A stretch of 64,000 nucleotides of DNA from Bog-473 sp963787485 (lineage in GTDB: Bacteria; Actinomycetota; Acidimicrobiia; Acidimicrobiales; RAAP-2): the NCBI GenBank assembly GCA_963787485.1, contig CAWBDF010000007.1, positions 496,001 through 560,000 of the forward strand. Reading direction: 5' to 3'. Positions within the stretch are counted from its first letter, which is position 1; every line of letters starts with the position of its first letter. The notes under the pieces were generated by a model. The model ran no database searches. It was given only the letters and a program-made list of their open reading frames with translations, and was not told the origin of the DNA. A program made the position numbers and the translations under genes. This document shows, one piece after another, positions 1 to 8,854 of this stretch.

Positions 1-1204
1 GATCCTTGAAACTCGCAATGTCATCCCAGGAGTAATTGAGCTCCAGAAGAATCTCCTCGGTATGTTGCCCGGATTCGGGCGCGGGATGTTTCACAGAGGC
101 TGGCTTTCCATCGAACTCGATGGGACTCGAGACGACGAACCGGTCGGCGTGGGTCGGATGGGGCATGAGGTACCCGTTCGCCTGAACCTGAGGATCTTGA
201 GGAACCTCGCTTGGGGTCCTGTAAGCGGCAAATGCGCAGCCGTTCGCGAAGAGCCGCTCACAAAGATCGTCGAGGTCATGGCGGAGGAAGTGCTCCGTGA
301 TCATGTCGACGAGCTCCTTGCCGTTGTTCACTCGGCTCTGGAAGGAATCGAAGCGAGGATCGTCGATGAGTTCGAGCCATCGCAGGGCCGTGCAGAACTG
401 GGGCCAATACCGATCCGTCTGGACCATGCAAAGGGAAATGACTCGATTGTCAGCAGTCTCATATGTGCCAGTCAACGGGTTTTTTGAACTCTTCCTCAGC
501 TCTCCGAAATATTGCTTGGGATCCGAGTTGTACACTGCAGCAAACTGGATGGATTCATACATATCCCACATCCCAACTCCCAGCAGGGAGACGTCCACCA
601 GAGCCCCTTCTCCGCTCTTCGTTCGACGTAGAAGCGCTGCCGCTATCCCAGCCACGAGGGCCAAGCCCCCCTGAACGTCACCGAAACCGTTGGCAGGGGT
701 GAGGCTGGATTTCTCCCCCTCCGGTGTGGCCATGTATCCCGCGCTGCTGCGGGCCCAGTACGAGACAACGTCATAGCCTGGGGAATACGCCTCGGGTCCG
801 CGTGCGCCTTGTCCGTGGCTCCGGGCGTAAATCAACTGAGGATTGACGGTCCGAAGTTCGTCGTACGTGATTCGCCACTTTTGTCGGGCCGGTTCCAATA
901 CACTCGTGATGAATACGTCTGCATCTTTCACGAGACGCAGAAAGATCTCACGCCCTTCGCCTGAAGACAGGTCCAGCCCGATACTCCGCTTCGAGTGATT
1001 GTTGTTCTCGATATAGAAATCGAAGCTCGCGTCCAAACCTTGCGTAGAGAGCACAGCGCGGAGGGGATCCGCCAAGGTCGGATGTTCGATCCGAACGACC
1101 TCGGCACCCCATTGAGCGAGGATCGCGGCCGCCGATGGCCCCATCACCCACTGGGAAGCCTCGACCACCTTGACGCCTTCCATAACCTGCATGGTCTGCT
1201 TCAT
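1..1204 (-). CDS. CaiB/BaiF family CoA transferase (3' end cut by window edge)
   Basis: This reading frame runs off the left edge and encodes about 401 residues, so little of a usual 400-residue class III CoA transferase is missing. The N-terminus (residues 5-30) reads as a Rossmann-like start with VVEASQWVMGPSAA and GAEVVRIEHP, and NNNHSKRSIGLDL plus the region around GYDVVSYWARSSG-like text match the family's CoA-binding core. Enzymes of this family move CoA between carboxylic acids without free intermediates. The ATG at 1204 was chosen because the family start (short leader, then VKVVE) follows directly. It lies 40 bp downstream of the amidohydrolase on the same strand, so it is probably the last gene of a leftward operon. 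The substrate is unknown. Confidence 0.85.
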   Translation of the reverse strand, partial: MKQTMQVMEGVKVVEASQWVMGPSAAAILAQWGAEVVRIEHPTLADPLRAVLSTQGLDASFDFYIENNNHSKRSIGLDLSSGEGREIFLRLVKDADVFITSVLEPARQKWRITYDELRTVNPQLIYARSHGQGARGPEAYSPGYDVVSYWARSSAGYMATPEGEKSSLTPANGFGDVQGGLALVAGIAAALLRRTKSGEGALVDVSLLGVGMWDMYESIQFAAVYNSDPKQYFGELRKSSKNPLTGTYETADNRVISLCMVQTDRYWPQFCTALRWLELIDDPRFDSFQSRVNNGKELVDMITEHFLRHDLDDLCERLFANGCAFAAYRTPSEVPQDPQVQANGYLMPHPTHADRFVVSSPIEFDGKPASVKHPAPESGQHTEEILLELNYSWDDIASFKD

Positions 1205-1244
1205 CAGAGCCCGACTCCGGCGGCGACCCGCACTCCCGCCGTGG

Positions 1245-2474
1245 TCAATGATCGCCCAATCGGTTGATAATGAATTTCCCTCCGAGCATGACCGCCTGGA
1301 GTTCGTCGTTCGGGCGTTCGAGTAGCGTGATGTCGCTACTCGGGTCGCGCTCATAGATGACGAGGTCAGCCAAGTTTCCCGGCGCCACCACGCCGGTCGT
1401 ACCGCCGTACAACAACCCTGCGTTGCGCGTAGCCCAGCGAATTACGTCAATCGGCTTAATGCCGACCTCGTTCACGTAAACCGTCAATTCCTTCGCGTAG
1501 ATTCCCACGGCATGGGCAAGGGAACCGAGACCAAAATCATCTCCGGGCACGACATTGATTCCGGTCTCGTTTGCAACCGTGAGCATCCGACACAGGTTGT
1601 CGAAATCGCGTCCTGCGTTCTCGGCGGGAAGGACGTAACCGTACTCGCGACCCTCTCCTCGCTCGACTTCAACGAGCCACTTCAGGAGTCCCATACTCGG
1701 AACCCACCAAGTGCCTTGCTCAGCCATCATCGCCAGGAGCTCTTCATCGATTTCATCGCCATGGTCGATCAGATCGACTCCGGCATCAAGGGCAGCGCGT
1801 ATTTCCTCACGCCATATCACATGAGCCCGTACTTTCTTGCCGCGTTCGTGAGCCGCATCAACGGTTGCATGCAACTCGTCGCGGTTCATTCCGCGTCCTC
1901 CGCCGACAAAGCCATGTCCACTCGTCAAACTGACCTTTATGATCTCACTCCCGCGGCGGATCTCCTCGCGTACAGCTTTTCGGAATTCGTCAGGTCCGTC
2001 GACCACAACTCGTTGATCGGAAAAGGGCCTCGGCATCCACCAAGGAACCAAGAGGTCGTTGTCGTGGCCAGTCGTAGTGAGGAACCGACTACCCGCGACG
2101 ATACGCGGCCCCTCGAACAGTCCGTGCTGAATCGCGAGCTTCAGCTGCGCGTCGATACCGTGGGTAATCCCGGCTCCTACGAATCCCGTCACACCGGACT
2201 GCAGAAGCTTCGTGCACGTCTGCATGGCTTGAGCCATCGTGACGCCTGCAGGTCCGCCGAACCCCGGGCCCATGTCAGCGTGAATATGGCAGGACCAGAG
2301 ACCGGGCATCAGAGTGCGTCCACCGAGATCGATAACCGTTTGAGCTGATGGCGCGTCAGTCGAGTCCGAGATCACCGACGAGATGCGATCTTCTTCAATG
2401 AGCACAGTCGAGTTGGGTCGAGCAGGGTTATTCCCGTCGATCAGGTTCGCTCCTGTGAACGCGATCGTTGTCAT
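1245..2474 (-). CDS. Metal-dependent amidohydrolase (imidazolonepropionase/prolidase-like)
   Basis: The 409-residue protein has the composite amidohydrolase layout: a small beta-sandwich (residues 1-55), a TIM barrel opened by the metal motif HIHAD near residue 64, and a C-terminal return to the sandwich ending in NLADLVIYERDP. Further ligands expected for the family are visible: a lysine in EIIKVSLTSGHG, histidines in VRAHVIW and LIDHGDEID, and an aspartate in VPGDDFG. Members hydrolyse C-N bonds in cyclic amides, dipeptides or related substrates. It sits between an NTF2-like gene and a CoA transferase on the same strand, so it probably belongs to a catabolic operon. The exact substrate cannot be assigned. 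Confidence 0.88.
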   Translation of the reverse strand: MTTIAFTGANLIDGNNPARPNSTVLIEEDRISSVISDSTDAPSAQTVIDLGGRTLMPGLWSCHIHADMGPGFGGPAGVTMAQAMQTCTKLLQSGVTGFVGAGITHGIDAQLKLAIQHGLFEGPRIVAGSRFLTTTGHDNDLLVPWWMPRPFSDQRVVVDGPDEFRKAVREEIRRGSEIIKVSLTSGHGFVGGGRGMNRDELHATVDAAHERGKKVRAHVIWREEIRAALDAGVDLIDHGDEIDEELLAMMAEQGTWWVPSMGLLKWLVEVERGEGREYGYVLPAENAGRDFDNLCRMLTVANETGINVVPGDDFGLGSLAHAVGIYAKELTVYVNEVGIKPIDVIRWATRNAGLLYGGTTGVVAPGNLADLVIYERDPSSDITLLERPNDELQAVMLGGKFIINRLGDH

Positions 2475-2571
2475 GAGTGGCTCTCCTTACCCTTGTCAAC
2501 AGCACTCGACGAGCGGCGGGATCTGGCACCCACCCCACCGCGATCCTCACTCATAATGTTGCATGACCTTC

Positions 2572-3483
2572 TTACTCAAGCACCGCGGGATCAGTTCCAA
2601 ACCCTATTCGAACGAAGAGCCGCCCATCGTTTGCCGCAACGTCAAAACCCGCAATGTGGAACGCAAGTCGAGGACCCCCTGCACGTGGACGCACCGCAAT
2701 GCGGAACTCCGCAAACACGTACCAGTCCTGGACGACACGGTGAAGGAGTTCCAGGCTCAGGACCTCAAACTTTCCGAAGAACGCCGCATAGTGAGCGGCG
2801 TTCTCACGGATTCCTGCCAACTCAACAAGTGCTCCGCTTTCGGTCACGTAGTCGCGCACGGCGCTCTGAACATCGGGATGCAACGTCTCCATCATGCCGT
2901 CGATGTCGCCTGCGGCGAAGGCTTCGGTGTACTTATCATGAAGCGAGAGCAATTGGCTTCGGAGTTCAATCGGGTCGGTCACGGGTTCAGTAGGCGCAGT
3001 TCCTTTTCCGACCAACTCGAGAGGCAGCTTCGGCCACGCCATCTCTCCGGTAATTCCGGCTGACTTTCCCACGGTGTACATGCTCAGCACATTTGCGCTC
3101 GGCCCGGGTCGGGGTTCACCTTTTGCTCGCCCCGCTGAAACCGTTTCGTGGAAGGAGTACCAATCGCTCCGAATCTCGATCAGCGCTTCATAGCGGGCGA
3201 CATCGCTTCTTCCACGTATGACTTCGTAGGCTGCGCGGACGTCTTCACGAGATGAGAGCGCGGGGACGCGGACAGTGCCATCTCCGTGGATCTGAGGCTG
3301 AATTGCGTATGCGTAGGGGCCGTCGGGCCGAAGTGTCGACATCAGCTTGTCGTAGTCGCCGTCAGCTGCGGCAATCTCCGCAGCAAGATGAGCCCAAGTT
3401 TCATCGGCGGCGTGCAGCGCCGTTTCAGCCCTCATTCTGAGCACTTGGGGGTCGGTGTCGATCGCTGGATTTCCGTGACTCAT
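2572..3483 (-). CDS. Tandem NTF2/SnoaL-like domain protein
   Basis: The protein has 303 residues if it starts at the ATG at 3483, which follows a G-rich stretch. The open frame extends further upstream but loses all family-like sequence there. Two alpha+beta cone-fold halves can be seen. The first covers residues 10-125. The second covers residues 170-300 and begins with LLSLHDKYTEAFAAGD, which is typical of SnoaL/NTF2-like folds. Single-domain members of about 130-150 residues are common as small cyclases, isomerases or dehydratases, or as binding proteins; a duplicated form is less usual. It lies between two amidohydrolase genes on the same strand. No catalytic assignment is possible. Confidence 0.72.
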   Translation of the reverse strand: MSHGNPAIDTDPQVLRMRAETALHAADETWAHLAAEIAAADGDYDKLMSTLRPDGPYAYAIQPQIHGDGTVRVPALSSREDVRAAYEVIRGRSDVARYEALIEIRSDWYSFHETVSAGRAKGEPRPGPSANVLSMYTVGKSAGITGEMAWPKLPLELVGKGTAPTEPVTDPIELRSQLLSLHDKYTEAFAAGDIDGMMETLHPDVQSAVRDYVTESGALVELAGIRENAAHYAAFFGKFEVLSLELLHRVVQDWYVFAEFRIAVRPRAGGPRLAFHIAGFDVAANDGRLFVRIGFGTDPAVLE

Positions 3484-3628
3484 GACCCCCCCCAAAGCAG
3501 ACGTCCTAAAACCACGCCACCACGGATCGGCCCCACATGGACGCGTCGGACGAAACCAAGATGCTCCAGACAAGAGGCGATCAACACGCTCAGCGAGGGA
3601 AGTCTGTGAGACATGCGTAACGGTGAGA

Positions 3629-4942
3629 TCAGGCCGTGAGGAACATTTCAAGATTGTCCCGCATGATACGGCGCTGCTCATCGAACGAGAAGGCCGACAA
3701 CTGAGCCTCAATGTACTGTGCGGGATACGCGAGTCCCTCCCCGTGCGGGAAGTCTGAACCGAACACGATTGGTTCGATACCAACCTCTTCTACCACCCGA
3801 GCGACGTTCTCTTCCGGAAATGGTGTGACGACAAAGTGATCACGAAAGATCTCCGAAGGCCGTTGGTCGAGACGGCCGGTTTCGGACCACTTGGCCTTGC
3901 GGCCCATGAGGAACGCGTGATCCATCTTGCGTAGTGTGTAGGGAAGCCAGACCGTTCCCTGCTCTGAGAGAAGCACGCGAATCTTCGGAAACCTTCCAAA
4001 GAAGTTGTGGAGGATCAATCCTGCAACAAGCTCCATGGCTGGTCGGTCGCCCCAGTACATCATCCACTGGAAAGCATCGAAGTCACCCACCATGGCCTCT
4101 GCGGTTTCAGACCAGTCGGCACCATACTTCTGGTAGTCGGTGCCACCAAGGTGGACACACAGGCGAACTCCAGCTTCGTTCACCCGAGCCCAAATCGGAT
4201 CGAAGACGGGATCCGCAGGCGAACGCCCACCGAAGGGATTGTGACGCCCGCCATGAGCGTGACCTGCCTTCGTCTGAATCGCCCGTGCGCCTTGGGCCAA
4301 GACTATCTCGAGTTCTTCAAGCGCGAGATCCGGTTCAGCCAACGGGATGTAGGGCGGCAACCACATTCGATTGGCCGCGAGGAATCCAACCTCCTCGTAC
4401 ATCCAACGGTTGAACGACCGCACGTTCGCATACAGGGCCTCGATATTGTCCGCAAATTCGTATTCAATATTGTGCGCGGCGGCAGGGAACATGACAGCCT
4501 TTTCAATTCCCTGCTCATCCATCAGGGCCAACCGTAAATCCCGATTTCCATAGGATTCCGTTTTGGAACGGAACTCTGCGACAAATGCTTTGCGCTCTTC
4601 GTCGTTCATGCCACGCAGCGGATTCAGACGATTTAGCAGCATCCCAGGTAGGTTTTGACCCTCATTCTCAAGATTTTCTAAGCCTTCGTCCTCCTCTGAA
4701 CCACTGAGCATCGCGTGGAGTTCGGTCCGGGAAAAGGTGATCTGTCCTTCCTCGCCCAAGAAGCGGGATGGTCTCCCTGCGAATAGCTGAATCTCCTTGC
4801 CATCTGGCGTGCGCACGCTTCGAATTGCAAGGTCCTTGCTTGAAGGATCGATGTAGCGTTCGAAGCAGTCGGGTGGCTCATTGAAATGCGTGTCCGCGTC
4901 GTTGATGAGATACGTACGCTCGTCAGATTGCATTGTCACCAT
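3629..4942 (-). CDS. Amidohydrolase_2 family TIM-barrel hydrolase/decarboxylase
   Basis: This 437-residue protein begins MVTMQSDERTYLINDADTHF. The start at 4942 was chosen because GGGGAGTGGAG lies just upstream, although an in-frame ATG exists nine codons earlier. The DADTH motif near the N-terminus, VCVHLGG-like text mid-protein and FGSDFPHGEG near residue 405 supply the usual metal and catalytic residues of the ACMSD-like amidohydrolase_2 group. These enzymes hydrolyse or decarboxylate cyclic or aromatic acids. It is the first gene of a leftward operon with an NTF2-like protein, a second amidohydrolase and a CoA transferase. It is divergent from the acyl-CoA dehydrogenase pair. The window holds three other members of this family. 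Confidence 0.85.
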   Translation of the reverse strand: MVTMQSDERTYLINDADTHFNEPPDCFERYIDPSSKDLAIRSVRTPDGKEIQLFAGRPSRFLGEEGQITFSRTELHAMLSGSEEDEGLENLENEGQNLPGMLLNRLNPLRGMNDEERKAFVAEFRSKTESYGNRDLRLALMDEQGIEKAVMFPAAAHNIEYEFADNIEALYANVRSFNRWMYEEVGFLAANRMWLPPYIPLAEPDLALEELEIVLAQGARAIQTKAGHAHGGRHNPFGGRSPADPVFDPIWARVNEAGVRLCVHLGGTDYQKYGADWSETAEAMVGDFDAFQWMMYWGDRPAMELVAGLILHNFFGRFPKIRVLLSEQGTVWLPYTLRKMDHAFLMGRKAKWSETGRLDQRPSEIFRDHFVVTPFPEENVARVVEEVGIEPIVFGSDFPHGEGLAYPAQYIEAQLSAFSFDEQRRIMRDNLEMFLTA

Positions 4943-5002
4943 CAGTCGCTCCACTCCCCTGTTTCGCACCTCGAAACGTGGCTTCAGACCCGGAATTTGC
5001 TA

Positions 5003-5032
5003 TTCGTGTCGGATTGTTGCGCTCGACACGAA
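5003..5032. promoter_or_regulatory. Perfect 9-bp inverted repeat, candidate operator
   Basis: TTCGTGTCG and CGACACGAA form a perfect inverted repeat with a 12-base spacer. It lies in the 309-bp gap between the divergent amidohydrolase and acyl-CoA dehydrogenase operons. Its position suits a regulator controlling both directions, but no regulator gene lies next to it. Confidence 0.45.
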
Positions 5033-5154
5033 CTTGCTCGCTCCCGCATAACGTGTCACCCGCCGCTCCATGAACGACTCAGCCCCCTGGGCAATCGTCC
5101 AGATGCGGGCTGACACCGCAGGGACTTCCTTCGAAACGCCCACATCCCCAAGAA

Positions 5155-5170
5155 ATGTGCCAGGGCACAT
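5155..5170. promoter_or_regulatory. Perfect 7-bp inverted repeat, candidate operator
   Basis: ATGTGCC-AG-GGCACAT is a compact palindrome about 80 bp upstream of the acyl-CoA dehydrogenase start at 5252. Such short-spacer palindromes are typical of TetR- or GntR-type sites. No consensus promoter boxes could be recognised around it. Confidence 0.4.
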
Positions 5171-5251
5171 GGTATTTCTGGGTGGAACTATTGTCAACGT
5201 GTCGCTGGCAGTCGTCTCGTCTGCCCGAGGTGTCGAAATCGGAGGCGAACA

Positions 5252-6311
5252 GTGCTAGCCCTCTTGACGGCCGAGCAGGAACTACTCCAGAAAACAGTCA
5301 GCGACCTCTCTGCGTCGTTCCGTCTCGCGGCGCCACGAGAGATCGCCGATATCGACCGGGCACGATATTGGGCCACATTGTCCGAGGCCGGGGTGCTGGG
5401 TCTCCGTATCCGCGACGCGCAAGGCCGGCCGGTCGCGTCGGGCGTCGAAGTCATGTTGGTCGCGGAGGTCCTCGGCCGGGCGCTCGCTCCGCTTCCCTAC
5501 CTTGGCACGGCTGTTCTTGCCGCGGAGCTACTCAGCGTTGCGGGGGCTCCGGATGATTGGTTGCAGGATTTGTCGGGCGGAACCGTTCGGTATGCGCCAG
5601 TTCTGACTCGCGACCTCAGTCGCCTCGCCTGCCTCAGCGATTTTCCAGAGGTAGTTGCATTTGACGCAGACGATGCGACCTATGGCCTGACGGTCGCAGA
5701 GTCTTCAAATCAGCTTGTTCGATTCCGACTCGAGCAGAACTGGGTGGACGTCGGCTCAGCGGACTTGACCCGGACCTTGTTACGACCGGACTTCCAGGCC
5801 CCGCTTGACGGGGGCGTCGAGTTGGCCGGAAAGCCGCTGGCCGCCGACGAAATAGACCGCTGGCTCGCACTCGCGCTGGTGACCCTTGCAGCAGACGCCG
5901 CTGGAGCGATGCGCCAGGGAATGCAGGATGCCGTCGAGTACTCCAAGGTCAGGGTCCAATACGGCGTTCCAATCGGATCGTTTCAAGCGATTCAGCACCT
6001 ATGCGCGGACATGCTCGTCCAAGTCGCGAGCACAACGAGCGCCATCAACTACGCGGCCTGGGCAGTCGACGAGCTAGAGCCAAAGGAGGCGCTTCTCGCC
6101 GCTCGGGTCGCAAAGGCCTACTCCTCTCTGTCCGCGATGAATGTTTCTGAAACCGTCATGCAGATTTACGGAGGGATCGGTCAGACCTGGGAACACATCG
6201 CGCACTTCGTGACCAGGCGCACGCTCCTCGACAGGCAAGTCTTCGGCGATGCACCGCACCAGTTTCGTGCAATCGCCGATCTCCGGCTAGAGCAATTCAC
6301 GGGAAGGCTAA
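5252..6311 (+). CDS. Acyl-CoA dehydrogenase, probable small/partner subunit; 3' end frameshifted
   Basis: The gene starts at GTG 5252, six bases after a GGAGG box. It encodes about 350 residues of acyl-CoA dehydrogenase with the helical N-terminal domain, a shortened middle domain, and the C-terminal signatures YGVPIGSFQAIQHLCADM and MQIYGGIGQTWEH. The uninterrupted frame continues to 6559, but its last 80 or so residues are arginine-rich and lie inside the next gene. A stop codon (TAA 6309-6311) in the adjacent frame abuts the next ATG. A one-base insertion near the end is the simplest explanation, so the true end is placed at 6311. With the next gene it resembles the two-gene acyl-CoA dehydrogenases of actinobacterial steroid degradation, which form heterotetramers. 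Confidence 0.82.
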
Positions 6312-7445
6312 ATGGATTTTCGAGACACACCCGAGGAGGCCGCGTTCCGCAAGGAGCTTCGGTATTGGCTCACCACGAACGCCCCTCACGGCTATACGGA
6401 TATCAAAGACGACGTCGAGCGCCACAAGATGGCCCAGCTTTTTCATCGAATGCTCCACGAGGCTGGCTACATGGGCCTCGTCTGGCCACAAGAGTATGGC
6501 GGGCGCGGCTTAATTCCCACATTCGACGCCATCTTGAACGAGGAGGTTGGAGCGTCTGACAGCCCTCCCCTTCCTGCCATGGCCAATTATCTCGGGCGGA
6601 TTCTGTACACCTACGGAACCGAAGAACAGCGTCAACGCTTTCTTCCTTCTCTTCTTGATGGCGCGCTGTCGTGGTGCCAGGCCTATAGCGAACCCGAGGC
6701 AGGGTCCGACATCTCCTCTCTGCGCACGAGAGCCGAATTGAGAGATGACGTCTATGTAGTGAACGGCCACAAGATGTGGACGAGCGGCGCTCTGTATGCG
6801 GACTGGTGCATCCTCCTCGCCAGGACGGATCCGAGTGCTCCGAAGCACAAGGGGATCTCCTGTTTTCTCGTTTCGATGAAAAGCTCCGGCATCGACGTTC
6901 ACGAGATTGTCATGGCCGACGGCGCCCCACAAGCCGCCGAAATCTTCTGGAATGACGTCGAGATCCCTGTTGACCAGATGCTCGGGCAGCCGGGGCAGGG
7001 TTGGGAGGTGGCGATGGCAACCTTCGCCTATGAACGAGGCCCGGGCGACGTCGGCGTCATTGCTGCCTACAACAAGGCTCTTCGTGTCATCGAAGCAGAG
7101 GCAACTCAACGCGGCACGATCAACGACGCCACCGTGCGTGAGGCACTCGGTCAAGCCTATGTCCGCGGCGAGGTGCTCCGACTCGTCGTACTCGAACAAC
7201 TTTCCCAACGCGTATCCGGCATGCGCCCAGGACCTGAAAGTTCGATCGCAAAGGTACTCTGGGCAGATGCAGATCAGTATCTGCACAGAACCGCCATGGA
7301 CCTTGTCGGGGGCGATGCGGTAACAGGGAGAAAAGAGCACTACCTGAGGAACTACCTTCGCTCACGTGCGGCCAGTGTGTACGGCGGAACTACCCAGATT
7401 CAGAAGAACATCCTTGCTCAGCGGGCACTTGGAATGCCGCGCTGA
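6312..7445 (+). CDS. Acyl-CoA dehydrogenase, probable large subunit
   Basis: The 377-residue protein has the full acyl-CoA dehydrogenase order. The N-terminal helical domain contains MDFRDTPEEAAFRKEL. The middle beta domain contains YSEPEAGSDISSLRT and NGHKMWTSGALYADW. The C-terminal helical domain ends with YLRNYLRSRAASVYGGTTQ. Where many members carry the catalytic glutamate (YEGT), this one has YGGT, so the base must lie elsewhere or come from the partner chain. The ATG directly follows the proposed stop of the preceding dehydrogenase gene (TAAATG), which suggests translational coupling. Its role would be alpha,beta-desaturation of an acyl-CoA, feeding the hydratase encoded next. Confidence 0.9.
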   Translation: MDFRDTPEEAAFRKELRYWLTTNAPHGYTDIKDDVERHKMAQLFHRMLHEAGYMGLVWPQEYGGRGLIPTFDAILNEEVGASDSPPLPAMANYLGRILYTYGTEEQRQRFLPSLLDGALSWCQAYSEPEAGSDISSLRTRAELRDDVYVVNGHKMWTSGALYADWCILLARTDPSAPKHKGISCFLVSMKSSGIDVHEIVMADGAPQAAEIFWNDVEIPVDQMLGQPGQGWEVAMATFAYERGPGDVGVIAAYNKALRVIEAEATQRGTINDATVREALGQAYVRGEVLRLVVLEQLSQRVSGMRPGPESSIAKVLWADADQYLHRTAMDLVGGDAVTGRKEHYLRNYLRSRAASVYGGTTQIQKNILAQRALGMPR

Positions 7446-7486
7446 ACATTGCAGGTTCGAGCATCACAGAGAGAAACGGGGATGCC

Positions 7487-8367
7487 ATGGAAGCCAACGA
7501 TTTCACGCGGATTCGCTACGAACAACCAGAACAAGAGATTGCGCGAATTGTGTTGAACCGACCCGAAAAGCACAACGCTCAGGACGCTCGACTTCTCTAT
7601 GAGCTGAATGACGCATTCGACCTCGCAGTTGCCGATAACGACGTTCGGGTTATCATCCTCGCGGCAGAAGGCCCGGACTTCTCATCGGGTCATGACTTTA
7701 CGAGTGCGCCATTCAGAGAAGTATTGAAGGACTTCGAGTGGGTCGGGTGCTGGGGCGGTTACGACCGTCCGGGGCCCGAAGGCATGATGGCATGGGAAGA
7801 AGAAATTTACCTCGGGTTCTGTTGGCGTTGGCGGAATCTCATGAAGCCGACAATCGCAGAAGTTCGAGGGAAGGTGGTTGCCGGTGGTTTGATGTTGGTC
7901 TGGCCTTGCGACCTCATTGTCGCGAGTTCAGACGCACAGTTCTGTGATCCCATCGTCGCAATGGGCTTGAACGGCAACGAATTTTCGTCCATCCCTACGA
8001 GATGGGCCACCGCAAGGCGAAAGAGATGCTCTTCACGGGCGAACCAATCCTCGCCGAAGAGGCGCTGCAACTCGGCATGGTGAACACTGTTGTCGACGGA
8101 TCCGAGCTCACAGAGAAGACGATGGAACTCGCTCGGAAAGTTGCCCGGCGCCCCACCATGGGGCTCACATTGGCCAAACAAGCAGTAAACCAGGCGCTCG
8201 ATGCTCAGGGAATGTGGTCAGCGGTACAAGCCGCGTATTCACTCCACATTCTCGGCCACAGCCACAACATGGTGGTTCACGATGGCTTAGCCGTGGACCC
8301 AGATTCGTTTGCTGTCATCCGGGCACTTGTGAACTCCCGAACCAACCGAGATACGACTGCTTCCTAG
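7487..8367 (+). pseudogene. Enoyl-CoA hydratase/isomerase, one-base frameshift
   Basis: Two overlapping frames make up one crotonase. The first (7487-about 7980) carries RIVLNRPEKHNAQDARLLYE, the oxyanion-hole region SSGHDFTS and the segment VVAGGLMLVWPCDLIVAS. The second continues from about 7985 with HPYEMGHRKAKEMLFTGEP through the C-terminal helices. Adding one T to the T-run at 7982-7985 restores a continuous 293-residue protein. The total length is one base short of a multiple of three, as that predicts. The enzyme would hydrate the enoyl-CoA made by the upstream dehydrogenases. Whether the break is a real mutation or a homopolymer error cannot be decided here. Confidence 0.85.
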
Positions 8368-8854
8368 CCTCAGAATTCGAACTTGCGATGAGTCATTTTC
8401 GGACGGGCTGAGGGCGTCCAGCCTGGTCCGTCACGCCGACTGCTCTCGGAGCGGACAACCAACTCACCTCGACAACGCCAAGCGCGCCGCACTAACAGTG
8501 CTCGCCGGCTCGGCCACGAAACGGACCAAACGGGTCGAGTCTTGAGGCCGAAACCAGTGACCGGATCTGGGAACGCGCGAGACCGGCGCGACGCCGGGTT
8601 AGGAGACCTACTTCGGATGTCTTTGACGTCTGCGGGCGTTTGCCCTGATCATGCCGGTTGGACGTCTTACCAGGCCCAATAGGGCGCCATCCACTACTGC
8701 CAGGCGAAACGCTGCTGACAGGCTGACGGTTTCGTGGGTTTTTGGGATCCCTCCAACCTTCGGGAAAACTGCGGCGGCATTTCTCAAACCACCGAGCTCG
8801 CTCGCCAAAACTGGCCTTTGCATCACTCTCGCCAACGTCGTAAACACTTCCGCC
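8368..8854. other. Intergenic stretch, no gene recognised
   Basis: This 487-bp gap lies between convergent genes. The open frames in it show no family-like sequence. A small GC hairpin (CCGGCG-CGA-CGCCGG) lies at 8583-8597 without a following T-run. I see nothing else. Confidence 0.5.

Noticed and set aside
6312..6559. Last 82 codons of the open frame of the first acyl-CoA dehydrogenase
   Set aside because: The translation there is arginine-rich and overlaps the second dehydrogenase; a stop in the next frame abuts the second start, so the extension is treated as a frameshift artefact.
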